Shown one piece after another: positions 1 to 7,743 of a stretch of DNA of 64,000 nucleotides. Positions within the stretch are counted from its first letter, which is position 1. Every line of letters starts with the position of its first letter. The position numbers and the translations under genes are program-made. The stretch comes from Nostoc cf. commune SO-36. GTDB taxonomy: Bacteria > Cyanobacteriota > Cyanobacteriia > Cyanobacteriales > Nostocaceae. Location of the stretch: NCBI RefSeq assembly GCF_023734775.1, contig NZ_AP025732.1:5888501-5952500 (forward strand), read 5' to 3'. The notes beneath the pieces were generated by a model, which worked only from the letters and a program-made list of their open reading frames with translations, was not told the origin of the DNA and searched no databases.

Positions 1-251
1 CCACCAACCCAGTAGCCTGTCTGAGGTTGAAAGGCTTTACCTTCTTTGTTATACCATTGCTCATCTGTATGGTAGCGGTGTTTTTGATAAACTTCCTCTG
101 GATTCCAGTTAGCTTTCTCTCTCGGTAAAAAGTCGCCTCTTTCGAGTACTAGAATTTTTTTACCTGTGGGTGCAAGGCGGTGGGCTAATGTACCTCCACC
201 TGCTCCTGTACCGATAATAATGATGTCGTAATGTTCTTTGATGCTAGTCAT
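1..251 (-). CDS. GMC-type FAD-dependent oxidoreductase, N-terminal part (runs off window)
   Basis: Reading the minus strand from an ATG at 249-251 gives an open frame of 83 complete codons to the window edge. It begins MTSIKEHYDIIIIGTGAGGG, a Rossmann dinucleotide fold (GxGxxG) followed by LAHRLAPTGKKILVLERGD, the classic FAD-binding start of GMC oxidoreductases. The visible part ends in QTGYWVGG, which resembles the conserved start-of-domain region of cyanobacterial GMC enzymes. The substrate cannot be told from this fragment; members oxidise alcohols or sugars. It is divergent from the SMP-30/DoxX pair across an 827-bp gap. The family call is firm, the substrate unknown. Confidence 0.8.
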   Translation of the reverse strand, partial: MTSIKEHYDIIIIGTGAGGGTLAHRLAPTGKKILVLERGDFLPREKANWNPEEVYQKHRYHTDEQWYNKEGKAFQPQTGYWVG

Positions 252-1078
252 AATGCATAATTGGTAATTTCATATTAATTACGGCTTAATTTCTTTGATG
301 CCACAAATTAATTCGGCAATAGCTTAAGTTACTTTATCAAACAGAATTCAGGAGTCAGGAGCCAGAATGGGCTAAACGCCCCGCTATCGCTAACAGAATT
401 GAATTCTGTGCGACTGGTGGATGAATAAACGGGTTTAAAACCCCAGACGCTCGATAGCGCAGCGTTAGCGACGCAGGAGCGTCTGACTCGCTAACGCTTC
501 GCTATCGTCTGCACGGTGTCTACAATTGGTTGGGGTCTGAATCCCCAACGAAAGTGATTCTGACTCCTGAATTCTGACTTCTGAATTCTTCTTCAAAAGT
601 TTTATCAAAATTTAAATAGCTCTAAAGACAGATTCTTATGCTTAGACTAAAGCTTTCATTACAATATTGCTTCTCTCTAATGGATTAATATTTATTTATG
701 CCTAAAGACAGGTTAGTATTTCATTTTAATTTCATTTTTGATTTCTATTGTCTGAATTAGCCATGTAATCTCTTTATAAAAACAGTAAATAAATTTTGCG
801 TTGCATTTTTGATAGAGCTATTAATTCGATTCTGTTAAAAAATATTTAATCTTGAACATAAATAGTCTTTTTGTGCAATCTATATCTATGGTTCAATGTT
901 AATGGAAATGAATAAAGTAAGAATTAGCTTCAATATTGTATTTAGTAACTGATGAAAATAGCTATAAATTTTACACTCAGTTTGTTGGACGATATTAAAT
1001 ATACATCTACAGTATTTTAGTATTAATTTAGACCTGCTATTTATCGTCAGTAGCCAAGTTAAATAACAGGAGATTTCT
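252..1078. other. Intergenic region between divergent genes, palindrome-rich then AT-rich
   Basis: No convincing coding frame is seen on either strand. The left half holds a nested palindromic repeat (343-588, listed separately). The right half (about 590-1060) is AT-rich and presumably holds the promoters of the divergent GMC and SMP-30 genes, but no box could be assigned. A 68-codon minus-strand open frame near 886-1092 has no recognisable motif and overlaps the start of the SMP-30 gene, so it is not called. Confidence 0.5.
343..588. repeat. Nested inverted repeat (MITE-like intergenic element)
   Basis: Outer arms: AGAATTCAGGAGTCAG at 343-358 is matched in inverse by ATTCTGACTCCTGAATTCT at 557-575. 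Inner arms: 452-471 and 488-507 are 20-base inverse complements with one mismatch (CGATAGCGCAGCGTTAGCGA on the left), giving a strong hairpin with a 16-base loop. There is no coding frame inside. The nested arms suggest a non-autonomous mobile repeat. Confidence 0.55.
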
Positions 1079-2008
1079 ATGCCTGAAGCCATTGAGATTT
1101 ATGACGATCGCCTGCGTGCTATTCTACGCCCAGGAGCCTCACTTCAAAAGCTTGCCAACGGTGCAGTCCATAGCGAGGGGCCTGTTTACTTCCATGAAGA
1201 TAACAGTGTTGTGTGGAGTGACGCTCACGGCAACCGCCTGTTGCGGTGGAGTCTCACTGACAATGTGACTGTCCTACGAGATCCATCTGATTATCAAAGC
1301 GGCAATTACCGCGATTTAGAAGGTCGTTTAGTTGCGTGTTCCTCTGGTCTGCGTGCTATTATCCGACGCGAACATGATGGTGAATGGAAGGTTTTAGTCG
1401 ATCGCTACCAAGGCAAACGCCTGAACAGTCCAAATGATTTAGTAGTCAAAAGTGACGGCATGATTTGGTTCACCGATCCGCCTTATGGGATTACCGAGCC
1501 AAACCAAGGTTACGGCGGCGAACAGGAACAACCCGGAAGTTACGTCTATCGCTTTGACTCGGCAACAGGTGAGATTTATCCTGTAGTAACAGACATGGTG
1601 CGCCCTAATGGGTTGGCTTTCAGTCCAGACGAAAGCCTTTTATATGTTTCAGATACGGCTGCGTTTAATATTCCAGGGGGGCCTCATCATATTCGTGTCT
1701 ATGAGGTTGTGGGCGATGGCTATGTAAAGAATGGGCGTGTATTTGCAGTCATTGAACCAGGACAACCGGATGGACTGCGGGTTGACGAATATGGCAATGT
1801 TTTTACTAGTTCTCAAGACAGCGTGCAGATATACGCCCCCGATGGAACTCGCTTAGGAAAAATTTTTGTACCGGAGACATCCGCTAACCTGACTTTCGGT
1901 GGTAAGGAAAGCGATTCCCTTTCAGGGACACTTCGTGAACGCCTATTTATCACAGCCGGTCATTCGTTATATGTTATCGACCTTAATACCCGTGGTGTAC
2001 AACTATGA
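1079..2008 (+). CDS. SMP-30/gluconolactonase family lactonase
   Basis: 309 residues, a six-bladed beta-propeller lactonase of the SMP-30/gluconolactonase/LRE type that hydrolyses sugar or related lactones with a bound divalent metal. Family signatures visible are GAVHSEGPVYF near residue 28 (metal-binding Glu), LNSPNDLVVKSDGMIWFTDP near 115-135, MVRPNGLAFSPDE near 172 and PDGLRVDEYGNVF near 230. The start is supported by AGGAG 7 bases upstream of the ATG. The stop overlaps the next gene by four bases (ATGA), so the two are translationally coupled. Exact substrate is not decidable. No signal peptide is seen. Confidence 0.85.
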   Translation: MPEAIEIYDDRLRAILRPGASLQKLANGAVHSEGPVYFHEDNSVVWSDAHGNRLLRWSLTDNVTVLRDPSDYQSGNYRDLEGRLVACSSGLRAIIRREHDGEWKVLVDRYQGKRLNSPNDLVVKSDGMIWFTDPPYGITEPNQGYGGEQEQPGSYVYRFDSATGEIYPVVTDMVRPNGLAFSPDESLLYVSDTAAFNIPGGPHHIRVYEVVGDGYVKNGRVFAVIEPGQPDGLRVDEYGNVFTSSQDSVQIYAPDGTRLGKIFVPETSANLTFGGKESDSLSGTLRERLFITAGHSLYVIDLNTRGVQL

Positions 2009-2547
2009 TTTATCAATTTGGGTTGGGTGTAGCGATCGCTTTTTTCCTAGCTGCATTTAATTTCCCACAGTTAAGTCCACACTTGTTAAGTTCACTTTCT
2101 CCTGTGTATCCTGACGGATTTTCAGGATTGGCACTTTTACTGCTCAGAGTTAGCCTTGGCTGGTTGTTTATACTACATGGCTATCCCAAGATAACGCATC
2201 TTCGACAGTGGGCTGAGTCTCTAAAAACGCCTGTCTTTCTTTGCTTTTTATCAGCTGCATCGATGTTAGGTGGGGGAATTTTTCTGATTATTGGATTCCT
2301 CACACTTTTAGCAACTTTGCCCATTCTCTGCTCAATGATTTTTGCGATATATTTACACATCACTGGAAGTAAGCCTTTTGTAGCCCAAGATCCATACTTA
2401 ATTCCTCAAGAACAGTATCAGGGTGCTTTAGGACAAGGTGAACCCCCAAGTTGGGAAAAGGCGTTTATGTATTGCGTTATGCTGATTGCGATCGCAGTTT
2501 TAGGCCCTGGTGCTTATTCGCTAGATGCTTTGATTTTTGGACGGTAA
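2005..2547 (+). CDS. DoxX family membrane protein
   Basis: 180 residues with four hydrophobic segments. The core LALLLLRVSLGWLFILHGYPKI near residue 42-65 is the DoxX-family TM segment, followed by a glycine-rich membrane helix (ASMLGGGIFLIIGFLT). DoxX-type proteins are small inner-membrane proteins linked to quinone/redox processes in some bacteria; the function here is not established. It overlaps the upstream lactonase stop by 4 bp, so both are probably made from one transcript. The pairing with a lactonase, opposite a GMC oxidoreductase, suggests a small sugar- or alcohol-oxidation locus; that is inference from context. Confidence 0.75.
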   Translation: MIYQFGLGVAIAFFLAAFNFPQLSPHLLSSLSPVYPDGFSGLALLLLRVSLGWLFILHGYPKITHLRQWAESLKTPVFLCFLSAASMLGGGIFLIIGFLTLLATLPILCSMIFAIYLHITGSKPFVAQDPYLIPQEQYQGALGQGEPPSWEKAFMYCVMLIAIAVLGPGAYSLDALIFGR

Positions 2548-3214
2548 ATCGGTAATTATAAAAACTGGATTGCAACTAAGGAGATAAATATAATCTTCTC
2601 CTATAGATGGATGCTGCGTGGGATAGTTACCAGCTACATATATTTATTATAAATTGACAATTTACTGAGAAACTCAGTCTCAAAATAGGTTAGTGACCCT
2701 TGGATGAACTCAATATTTTAATCACAGCGATCGGTGCGATCGTTCTATTTCTTGGACTATTATCTGACTATTTTCGGCGTAATCGGTGGACTTCTGACCT
2801 AGGCTGTTGACTTTGTTGGTTTTAAGGCAAAATTATTTCATGCAATAATGATGTTGTTAAAGTGGAGAGAAGTCAAAGTAAATGCAAGAGTTTAAAAGCC
2901 CAGTTCCTAGATTAGCACGGCTCTCAAAGAGAAAAACTTTATTTTCAACCCAAATTAATGACACAGAAACAGCATTAACTTTTACTCTCCAAAAAGGCAC
3001 AGAGTCAACAGCCTAGATTCAGACCCCTCTTGAATAGGAGCCACCAAATTTTTAATTTGGTAGGGGTCTTAAACCCTTGTTTCCTACGGGTATGGGCTTC
3101 AGTACTGGAATCAGAATTCCATAAAAGCCTTCTGCCTCCTATCCTCTGCCTTTCTTAATAAGGGAAAATTGTCAGTTTGAACTTGACATAAGTCAGAAAA
3201 GTTATTTGAATGAC
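2548..3214. other. Gene-poor interval with relic coding sequence and a hairpin
   Basis: It contains the antiporter-like relic at 2700-2810 and a 44-codon open frame at 2882-3016 (MQEFKSPVPRLARLSKRKTL...). That frame starts like the N-terminus of some cyanobacterial transposases but is too short to identify. A small hairpin, ACCAAATTTTTAATTTGGT, lies near 3042-3060 between C/G-rich flanks. Nothing else coding was recognised. Confidence 0.4.
2700..2810 (+). pseudogene. Relic of a cation:proton antiporter N-terminus
   Basis: From TTG at 2700 the frame reads 36 residues, starting LDELNILITAIGAIVLFLGL and continuing LSDYFRRNRWTSD, then Leu-Gly-Cys and a stop. This resembles the first membrane helix and following basic loop of NhaP/KefB-type Na+/H+ antiporters, where the Ser-Asp/Glu-Pro-Leu motif would follow. 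No continuation of the antiporter is seen in any frame. It is therefore most likely the stump of a deleted gene. The assignment rests on memory of family N-termini and is tentative. Confidence 0.35.
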
Positions 3215-3583
3215 TTACGCTCTGGCCATTGACATTTGCCGACAAGATTCAGCACAGCGACGGCACATATCAGCGCAAGCTTTCATCTGAGCATCGTCAC
3301 CCATGCGATCGCACTCTTGAGCGCACCGCTCACATATTTCTGCACAAACACCGCAGGTACGGGTGTGCAGTTCAGAAGTTCGGAGCATAAAATTAGCACT
3401 GGTTTCACAAATTTCAGTGCAATCAAGCAGTAGCCGAATATGGGCTTGTTCTGCATGATTACCGCCTTTTTGTAAGCAGTAACCCACAGTATTCAAGCAG
3501 ATGCTATGGCAATCCAAGCAGTTCTGAATGCACTGCTGCATTTCTTGGTTAACTTGATTCAAGGTCAGTTGTTGTATAGCCAA
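3215..3583 (-). CDS. Cysteine-rich four-helix bundle copper-binding protein (DUF326, Csp-like)
   Basis: 122 residues with 16 cysteines, largely in CxxC, CxxxC and CxxCxxxC spacings: 18/22/25/29/36, 55/59, 77/80/84/87/91, 103/107/110/114. This is the pattern of DUF326 / copper storage proteins, in which Cys side chains line the core of a four-helix bundle and hold many Cu(I) ions. No signal peptide is evident, so a cytosolic Csp3-like form is likelier than an exported Csp1. The start is TTG at 3581-3583, supported by GAGAGGT about 7 bases upstream; no ATG precedes the conserved region. It lies near a copper-dependent oxidase operon, though not in it. Confidence 0.8.
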   Translation of the reverse strand: MAIQQLTLNQVNQEMQQCIQNCLDCHSICLNTVGYCLQKGGNHAEQAHIRLLLDCTEICETSANFMLRTSELHTRTCGVCAEICERCAQECDRMGDDAQMKACADMCRRCAESCRQMSMARA

Positions 3584-4179
3584 GATTTTTACCTCTCTAT
3601 TTGTTACATTGCAGACATAATTGCCTTTAGCCTTACCTTATAAATGTAAAGATACAAATGCGTCTACCAATAGGAATGGATAGTATTTATTACTTATGAA
3701 AGATCAGCATTTCATAATAATTTCATCTATGTATGCATAATCGTCATCGGCTGGAATTTCCCAGAATTTACAGCAAATTGCAATCAAACGTGCCACAGAT
3801 AAAAGTACTGAAAGCAATACTGGGGTTTGTTTTAGGATTTATTTTGTAGTGGGTTTGATCGAAAACTGCTGTAATAGGGACAGCGATAATTTTGCTCACA
3901 TCATTCTGCGGCTTTGCTGATTCCATGTATGAAAAACTCCACGCCACTTGCGGGATGGAGTTTTTGGGCATGGGGAATGGGGCATGGGGCATGGGGCATG
4001 GGGCATGGGGAAGAGTCTCTAATGCCCAATGCCCAGTGCCCCAAGTGGCGGGGCAGCTATCCCTCTACAGACACCTGGGGATGGAGTTTCCCGCCGCTTT
4101 TAATGAAAATGATTTTGCATAATACCAAAACCCTTGTAGAGACGTAGCACTGCTACGTCTCTACATCCAGATTCATACT
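3584..4179. other. Intergenic region with CATGGGG tandem repeat and hairpin
   Basis: A G-rich heptamer family (ATGGGGC/CATGGGG) is repeated in tandem at roughly 3967-4011, the common Nostocales intergenic junk repeat. Three overlapping short open frames run through it without any family resemblance and are treated as noise. A perfect hairpin closes the region (4135-4165). Confidence 0.5.
4135..4165. terminator. Perfect 15-bp palindrome, possible terminator of the VOC gene
   Basis: TGTAGAGACGTAGCA and its exact inverse complement are separated by one base, 15 bp downstream of the glyoxalase-fold gene that reads leftward. There is no long T-run, so it could equally be a dispersed repeat; a related AGAGACG...GTCTCT hairpin occurs at 30571-30595. 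Confidence 0.4.
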
Positions 4180-5181
4180 TTAATTCAGCAACGCCCATTC
4201 TGCAATTAGCAATATTGCGTGTCCGTCAGGATCTTTAACTAGACAACCTTGCTGATAAGGAAAAGAGCGATCGCTAAACTGTACAATCCGCGACGGTACA
4301 AACTGAACTCCGTTACGCCGTAGCTTATCCACTAACTGCTCAAGATTATTTACAACTAGCTCAATTTGGATATGTGCAATATCGCAAATTTTCCAGTCAC
4401 TCGGTATAGGGCGACCTTTTCCAGGCAAAATGTAGTCTAAGAGTTCAATTCCCACACCATCTTGAACAGGTCGCAAGGCTGTAATTTTGACTTCGGCTCC
4501 TGCTAAATTATCCAAGCGAGATTGAGTTGCACGCCAGTTGAGACTGCGGCTATCAATTTGCATTCCCAGAAGGTCGCGGTAAAAGTGTAGACTTTGCTCG
4601 GTATCGGAAATAGCGATCGCACTATGATCGATTCCCAGAAACAAGTGATGGTTTTTCTGATGCCATTTATCTTTTCCTTTATCAGGCGGAAACCAAATTA
4701 ACTCTAAATCATGACCATCAGGATCTTTAAACTTGAAAGCGCGGACACCACCAGATGCTTCATTTTCAGGTGGTATTGTCTGCGGCGAAACGGAAATAGG
4801 TTCAATGTGAAATGAACGCAAGTGAGCATAAGCGCGATCCATATCACTCACCACAATTGCCAGATGTTGAAACCACAGATCGTTACTTTGTGAATCGTTG
4901 GGGATGGGTTTACCCTGAATGTTGAGATACTCCATCAACTTAATAAGTTCGTCACCTAGTCGCAAAGTGACAATGCGAATTTTTGCCCCAGGTACGCCTT
5001 CTAAGTCGCTATAATCCTGTCCTTCAACAGTAATGTCAGAAACAAGTTCAAACAAGAGTGCTTGTGTATAGAAATCTAAAGAGCGATGTCTACGACGGGT
5101 TACGCCTACGCAATTTGTCACCGTTAAGCCAATAGCTGTAATTCTTTGTACTTGTACATCGGTTTTACTAGACATATTCAA
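4180..5181 (-). CDS. Two-domain VOC (glyoxalase/bleomycin-resistance fold) protein
   Basis: 333 residues with two vicinal-oxygen-chelate modules, each with the family's closing KDPDGHxxxLI motif: FKFKDPDGHDLELIWFP near 152-168 and LVKDPDGHAILLIAEW near 313-328. Each module opens with a hydrophobic strand and SLDFYTQ or SLHFYRDLLG. Substrate is unknown; the fold covers lyases, dioxygenases and binding proteins. Near residues 23-33 the first module carries CVGVTRRRHR, encoded by a dispersed palindromic repeat (5083-5113) that has inserted in frame between VTN and SLDFY. That makes the first strand-helix loop unusually long and basic. It is followed (minus strand) by the 15-bp hairpin at 4135. 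Confidence 0.75.
   Translation of the reverse strand: MNMSSKTDVQVQRITAIGLTVTNCVGVTRRRHRSLDFYTQALLFELVSDITVEGQDYSDLEGVPGAKIRIVTLRLGDELIKLMEYLNIQGKPIPNDSQSNDLWFQHLAIVVSDMDRAYAHLRSFHIEPISVSPQTIPPENEASGGVRAFKFKDPDGHDLELIWFPPDKGKDKWHQKNHHLFLGIDHSAIAISDTEQSLHFYRDLLGMQIDSRSLNWRATQSRLDNLAGAEVKITALRPVQDGVGIELLDYILPGKGRPIPSDWKICDIAHIQIELVVNNLEQLVDKLRRNGVQFVPSRIVQFSDRSFPYQQGCLVKDPDGHAILLIAEWALLN
5083..5113. repeat. Dispersed GCGATGTCTACGAC...TACGCCTACG palindromic repeat, inside the VOC gene
   Basis: The 31-base segment closely matches segments at 41476-41503 (same orientation) and 59364-59393 (inverse). Here it is read in frame and adds about ten residues (CVGVTRRRHR) to the VOC protein. Confidence 0.65.
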
Positions 5182-5259
5182 CAGCTCTCTGTACTTATAA
5201 TTAACGTCTGTTAAAGGAGATTATGTTAAGGGAAAAAGCTTTTTAGCACTCCTCACTCC

Positions 5260-6627
5260 TTATTTACTTTTCTCCTCGTCTCCCAACATTTTTAATAATT
5301 TTCTGGCAGCTAAAACACCTAAAAATCCTGCACCAACTACTTCCACTGCTTGCACGACTTTTTTACCTACATCATGAGGATCAAGGTGGAGATGGAAAAT
5401 CTCTTCATCTACCCATTCCGTTGTTGCTTTAAAGTCATGAATTGGTGTTGGCAATAGCGTTAAATAAGTGCCTTGACGGATTAAATGCCCAGGTTCTCCT
5501 GCAACTTCAAAAACATTGAAAAGGTTAGCAGCAGCATCATTTAACCCCAATTTTAAGAGAGTTCCGCGTATATTTACCTTTGCTGGCTTGAGTTCTTCTT
5601 CTAGAGCGATCTCTTTCAAATTGTGAGCAATATTAGCTCCTTGTTGATAAGCAACTTGGGCTGTAGGTGGTAGTGAACCATCCTGAACTGCTGCACAATC
5701 ACCGCCGGCAAAAACTTCTGGAAAGTCGAGCAGTTGCATAGTAGGAGTGACTAGGGGACGGTTATGATGATCCCGATGCTCTTTGGGAATTGGTAAGTCT
5801 TGAATTAGTGGATGAGTGGAAGTACCAGCAGTCCAAATTGTGGTGTATGTTGGGAGTGTGTTAAGTTGATTATTGCTCTTATATTCAATTGTGTTAGGGT
5901 GAATAGCAGTGGCTTCTGCTCCCATGAGAATTTCAATTGGTATAGTGCGTTTTTGTAATTCTTTCTCAGCAATTGGGCGTAGTGGATCGTTAATATCACC
6001 ATCAAGGATTTTTTGACCATGATTGAGCAATACCACGCGAATTTCACTCGAATTGCCTCCTAAAGCGCTATACCAATGTGGGAGGAGATCAGCTAGAGTT
6101 GCTGCCATTTCCACACCACTTGCACCACCACCAACGATGACTACTGTTAATAGTTTTCGGCGTTGTTCTACATCTGCCGTTTGGACAGCTTTGTGTAAAC
6201 AGTCACGTAAATGCCGATCAAGAGCGATCGCATCTGCTTGCGTCCAGAAAGGAAAGGCGTATTCTTTAGCACCTTCAACTTGATGATAGCCAGTAACACT
6301 GCCCAAAGCTAATACTAAATTGCTGTAATTGTAGGAGTTTCCCGAAGCTAATTTAACTTCCCGTTGATGCAAGTCTATCGATTGCACTGCATCTTGCACA
6401 AAAATAACACCACTACCTTTAAGCAATTCCGAAAAACGTGGTACGACTTGAAAGCTATCCATTTCGCCATCGAAATACTCATAAAGTAATGGCTTAAAGC
6501 AAAATCGCTCATCTTTATCAATCAAGATGACAGAGCGAGGATAATGTTCGTGAGCTAAATGTAAAGCTGTAAATAGTCCCGCAAAACCACCACCTATAAT
6601 CACAGTTTGATAAACTGGGCTGTTCAT
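5260..6627 (-). CDS. ndh2: Type II NADH:quinone oxidoreductase (Ndh-2 family)
   Basis: 455 residues. Non-proton-pumping flavoenzyme that passes electrons from NADH to membrane quinone. The FAD fold is at the N-terminus (VIIGGGFAGLFTALHL, residues 9-24) and the NAD(P)H fold in the middle (VVIVGGGASGVEMAATLADL, near 162-181). A third motif, PEVFAGGDCAAV, is the ATG/GD FAD-contact motif near 308. The C-terminus has a hydrophobic segment VVQAVEVVGAGFLGVLAARK suited to membrane association. It is the last gene of the oxidase operon, 44 bp after the small membrane protein. Its position behind a CuA-less oxidase suggests the two make a short NADH-quinone-oxygen chain (inference). Confidence 0.85.
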   Translation of the reverse strand: MNSPVYQTVIIGGGFAGLFTALHLAHEHYPRSVILIDKDERFCFKPLLYEYFDGEMDSFQVVPRFSELLKGSGVIFVQDAVQSIDLHQREVKLASGNSYNYSNLVLALGSVTGYHQVEGAKEYAFPFWTQADAIALDRHLRDCLHKAVQTADVEQRRKLLTVVIVGGGASGVEMAATLADLLPHWYSALGGNSSEIRVVLLNHGQKILDGDINDPLRPIAEKELQKRTIPIEILMGAEATAIHPNTIEYKSNNQLNTLPTYTTIWTAGTSTHPLIQDLPIPKEHRDHHNRPLVTPTMQLLDFPEVFAGGDCAAVQDGSLPPTAQVAYQQGANIAHNLKEIALEEELKPAKVNIRGTLLKLGLNDAAANLFNVFEVAGEPGHLIRQGTYLTLLPTPIHDFKATTEWVDEEIFHLHLDPHDVGKKVVQAVEVVGAGFLGVLAARKLLKMLGDEEKSK

Positions 6628-6671
6628 AAAATTCCTCGCAATTCTTGTTAAATCAGATAATGAAAGCTTTA

Positions 6672-6917
6672 TTAGATGAATAAAAACAAAGCTATCAAAA
6701 TAGCGCTGAGGAACACAGCAAATGCAATAGCATATTCAACTCTCTGACTAAAAAATCCGACAGCAGCAATGAGAGCGATCGCTAGCCCAATAATGCCAGC
6801 GTATTGCTCTTTTTGTAATCCGCGTGCAATTAGTGGGTCTTGACCTGGTGCCGGAGTTTCTTGAATTGCTTTTGGAGCGAGTTCTGAAGCTGGTATATCT
6901 TGCAAGTATAAATTCAT
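6672..6917 (-). CDS. Small two-helix membrane protein of the oxidase operon
   Basis: 81 residues from the ATG at 6915-6917, chosen because AAGGAG lies about 8 bases upstream. A longer frame to 6998 would overlap ctaE by 43 bp and has no ribosome site. After a polar N-terminal half (ETPAPGQDPLIARGLQKEQYAG) there are two adjacent hydrophobic helices near 45-80, ending at a short LFLFI tail. It sits 38 bp after ctaE and before Ndh-2, where many oxidases have a small subunit IV or assembly peptide. No specific family was recognised; a role as an accessory oxidase subunit is inference. Confidence 0.65.
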   Translation of the reverse strand: MNLYLQDIPASELAPKAIQETPAPGQDPLIARGLQKEQYAGIIGLAIALIAAVGFFSQRVEYAIAFAVFLSAILIALFLFI

Positions 6918-6955
6918 CAAATTACTCCTTAAAGAACTGTGGTTTCTAAATGTTT

Positions 6956-7615
6956 TTATGCCCGCCAAAGGTAGAGAAGCGAGAAAAGAAAGACCCAAAC
7001 TACATCAACAAAGTGCCAAAATAAAGTAGTCGCACTTGTCCCGAAGTGAGTTTTATTATAGTTGCCTGGAATGAATGAGCGAATCAGCATAATTATCTGA
7101 AGTACGACACCAGCCAGGACGTGTAGACCGTGAAAACCTGTTAGTAAGTAAAATGTCGAACCAACTAACCCTGTAGTAATCTTGAAATCGAGATTTTTCC
7201 ACTCAATTAATAGACCAACTAAGAAGTAACTTCCCATTGCGATCGTTATTAACCATAGCCAACGAAATTTATTCAGTTGATTATGTTTGAGGGCATTTTC
7301 TGCTGGTTGAATAACAAAGCTGCTAGAAAGTAATACTACCGTATTAATAATCACGAGTGTGGACAATTCTGGCCCCGATACACCGGGTGGCAGCCAATTT
7401 TTAGTAGTCAGTCGCAGAGCTACATAAGTAAAGATAAAACTCAGAAATATGATGCTTTCTGAGAGTAGGAAAACGGTAAATCCGAACATTCCTTTACCAT
7501 GATGATCTTCATGACTACCGCCACCAGTTGGTAGGAAGCGCTGTAACCAATTTGGCAAGCGTCGCCGCCACAAATCAAAACGGATTGGACTTTCATCTAT
7601 ATGACGACGTTGCAT
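6956..7615 (-). CDS. ctaE: Heme-copper oxidase subunit III
   Basis: 219 residues, about the usual length for cyanobacterial subunit III with five membrane spans. Landmarks are GMFGFTVFLLSESIIFLSF (residues 41-60), which includes the conserved Glu of helix III, and LTGFHGLHVLAGVV near 158-171, the FHGLHV signature. The end is LFWHFVDVVWVFLFSLLYLW, the family's final helix. It follows ctaD after a 128-bp gap that contains a GGGTATT-type tandem repeat (7621-7660), so the operon is interrupted only by repeat DNA. It stabilises subunit I and proton uptake in the oxidase complex. Confidence 0.93.
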   Translation of the reverse strand: MQRRHIDESPIRFDLWRRRLPNWLQRFLPTGGGSHEDHHGKGMFGFTVFLLSESIIFLSFIFTYVALRLTTKNWLPPGVSGPELSTLVIINTVVLLSSSFVIQPAENALKHNQLNKFRWLWLITIAMGSYFLVGLLIEWKNLDFKITTGLVGSTFYLLTGFHGLHVLAGVVLQIIMLIRSFIPGNYNKTHFGTSATTLFWHFVDVVWVFLFSLLYLWRA

Positions 7616-7743
7616 AATTCAATTGGGGCATTGGGAATTGGGTATTGGGTATTGGGCATGAAGAAGAGACAAGGTAGACAAGGAAGAGGGAGAGACTTAT
7701 TCAATATTCCCCCTTGTCCTCTTGTCCCCAGTCCCTAGTGTCT

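Noticed and set aside
886..1092. 68-codon minus-strand open frame opposite the SMP-30 leader
   Set aside because: No motif, AT-rich low-complexity peptide, and it overlaps the well-supported start of the SMP-30 gene.
3768..4147. Three overlapping short frames near the CATGGGG repeat
   Set aside because: They are produced by the repeat itself and have no ribosome site or family resemblance.
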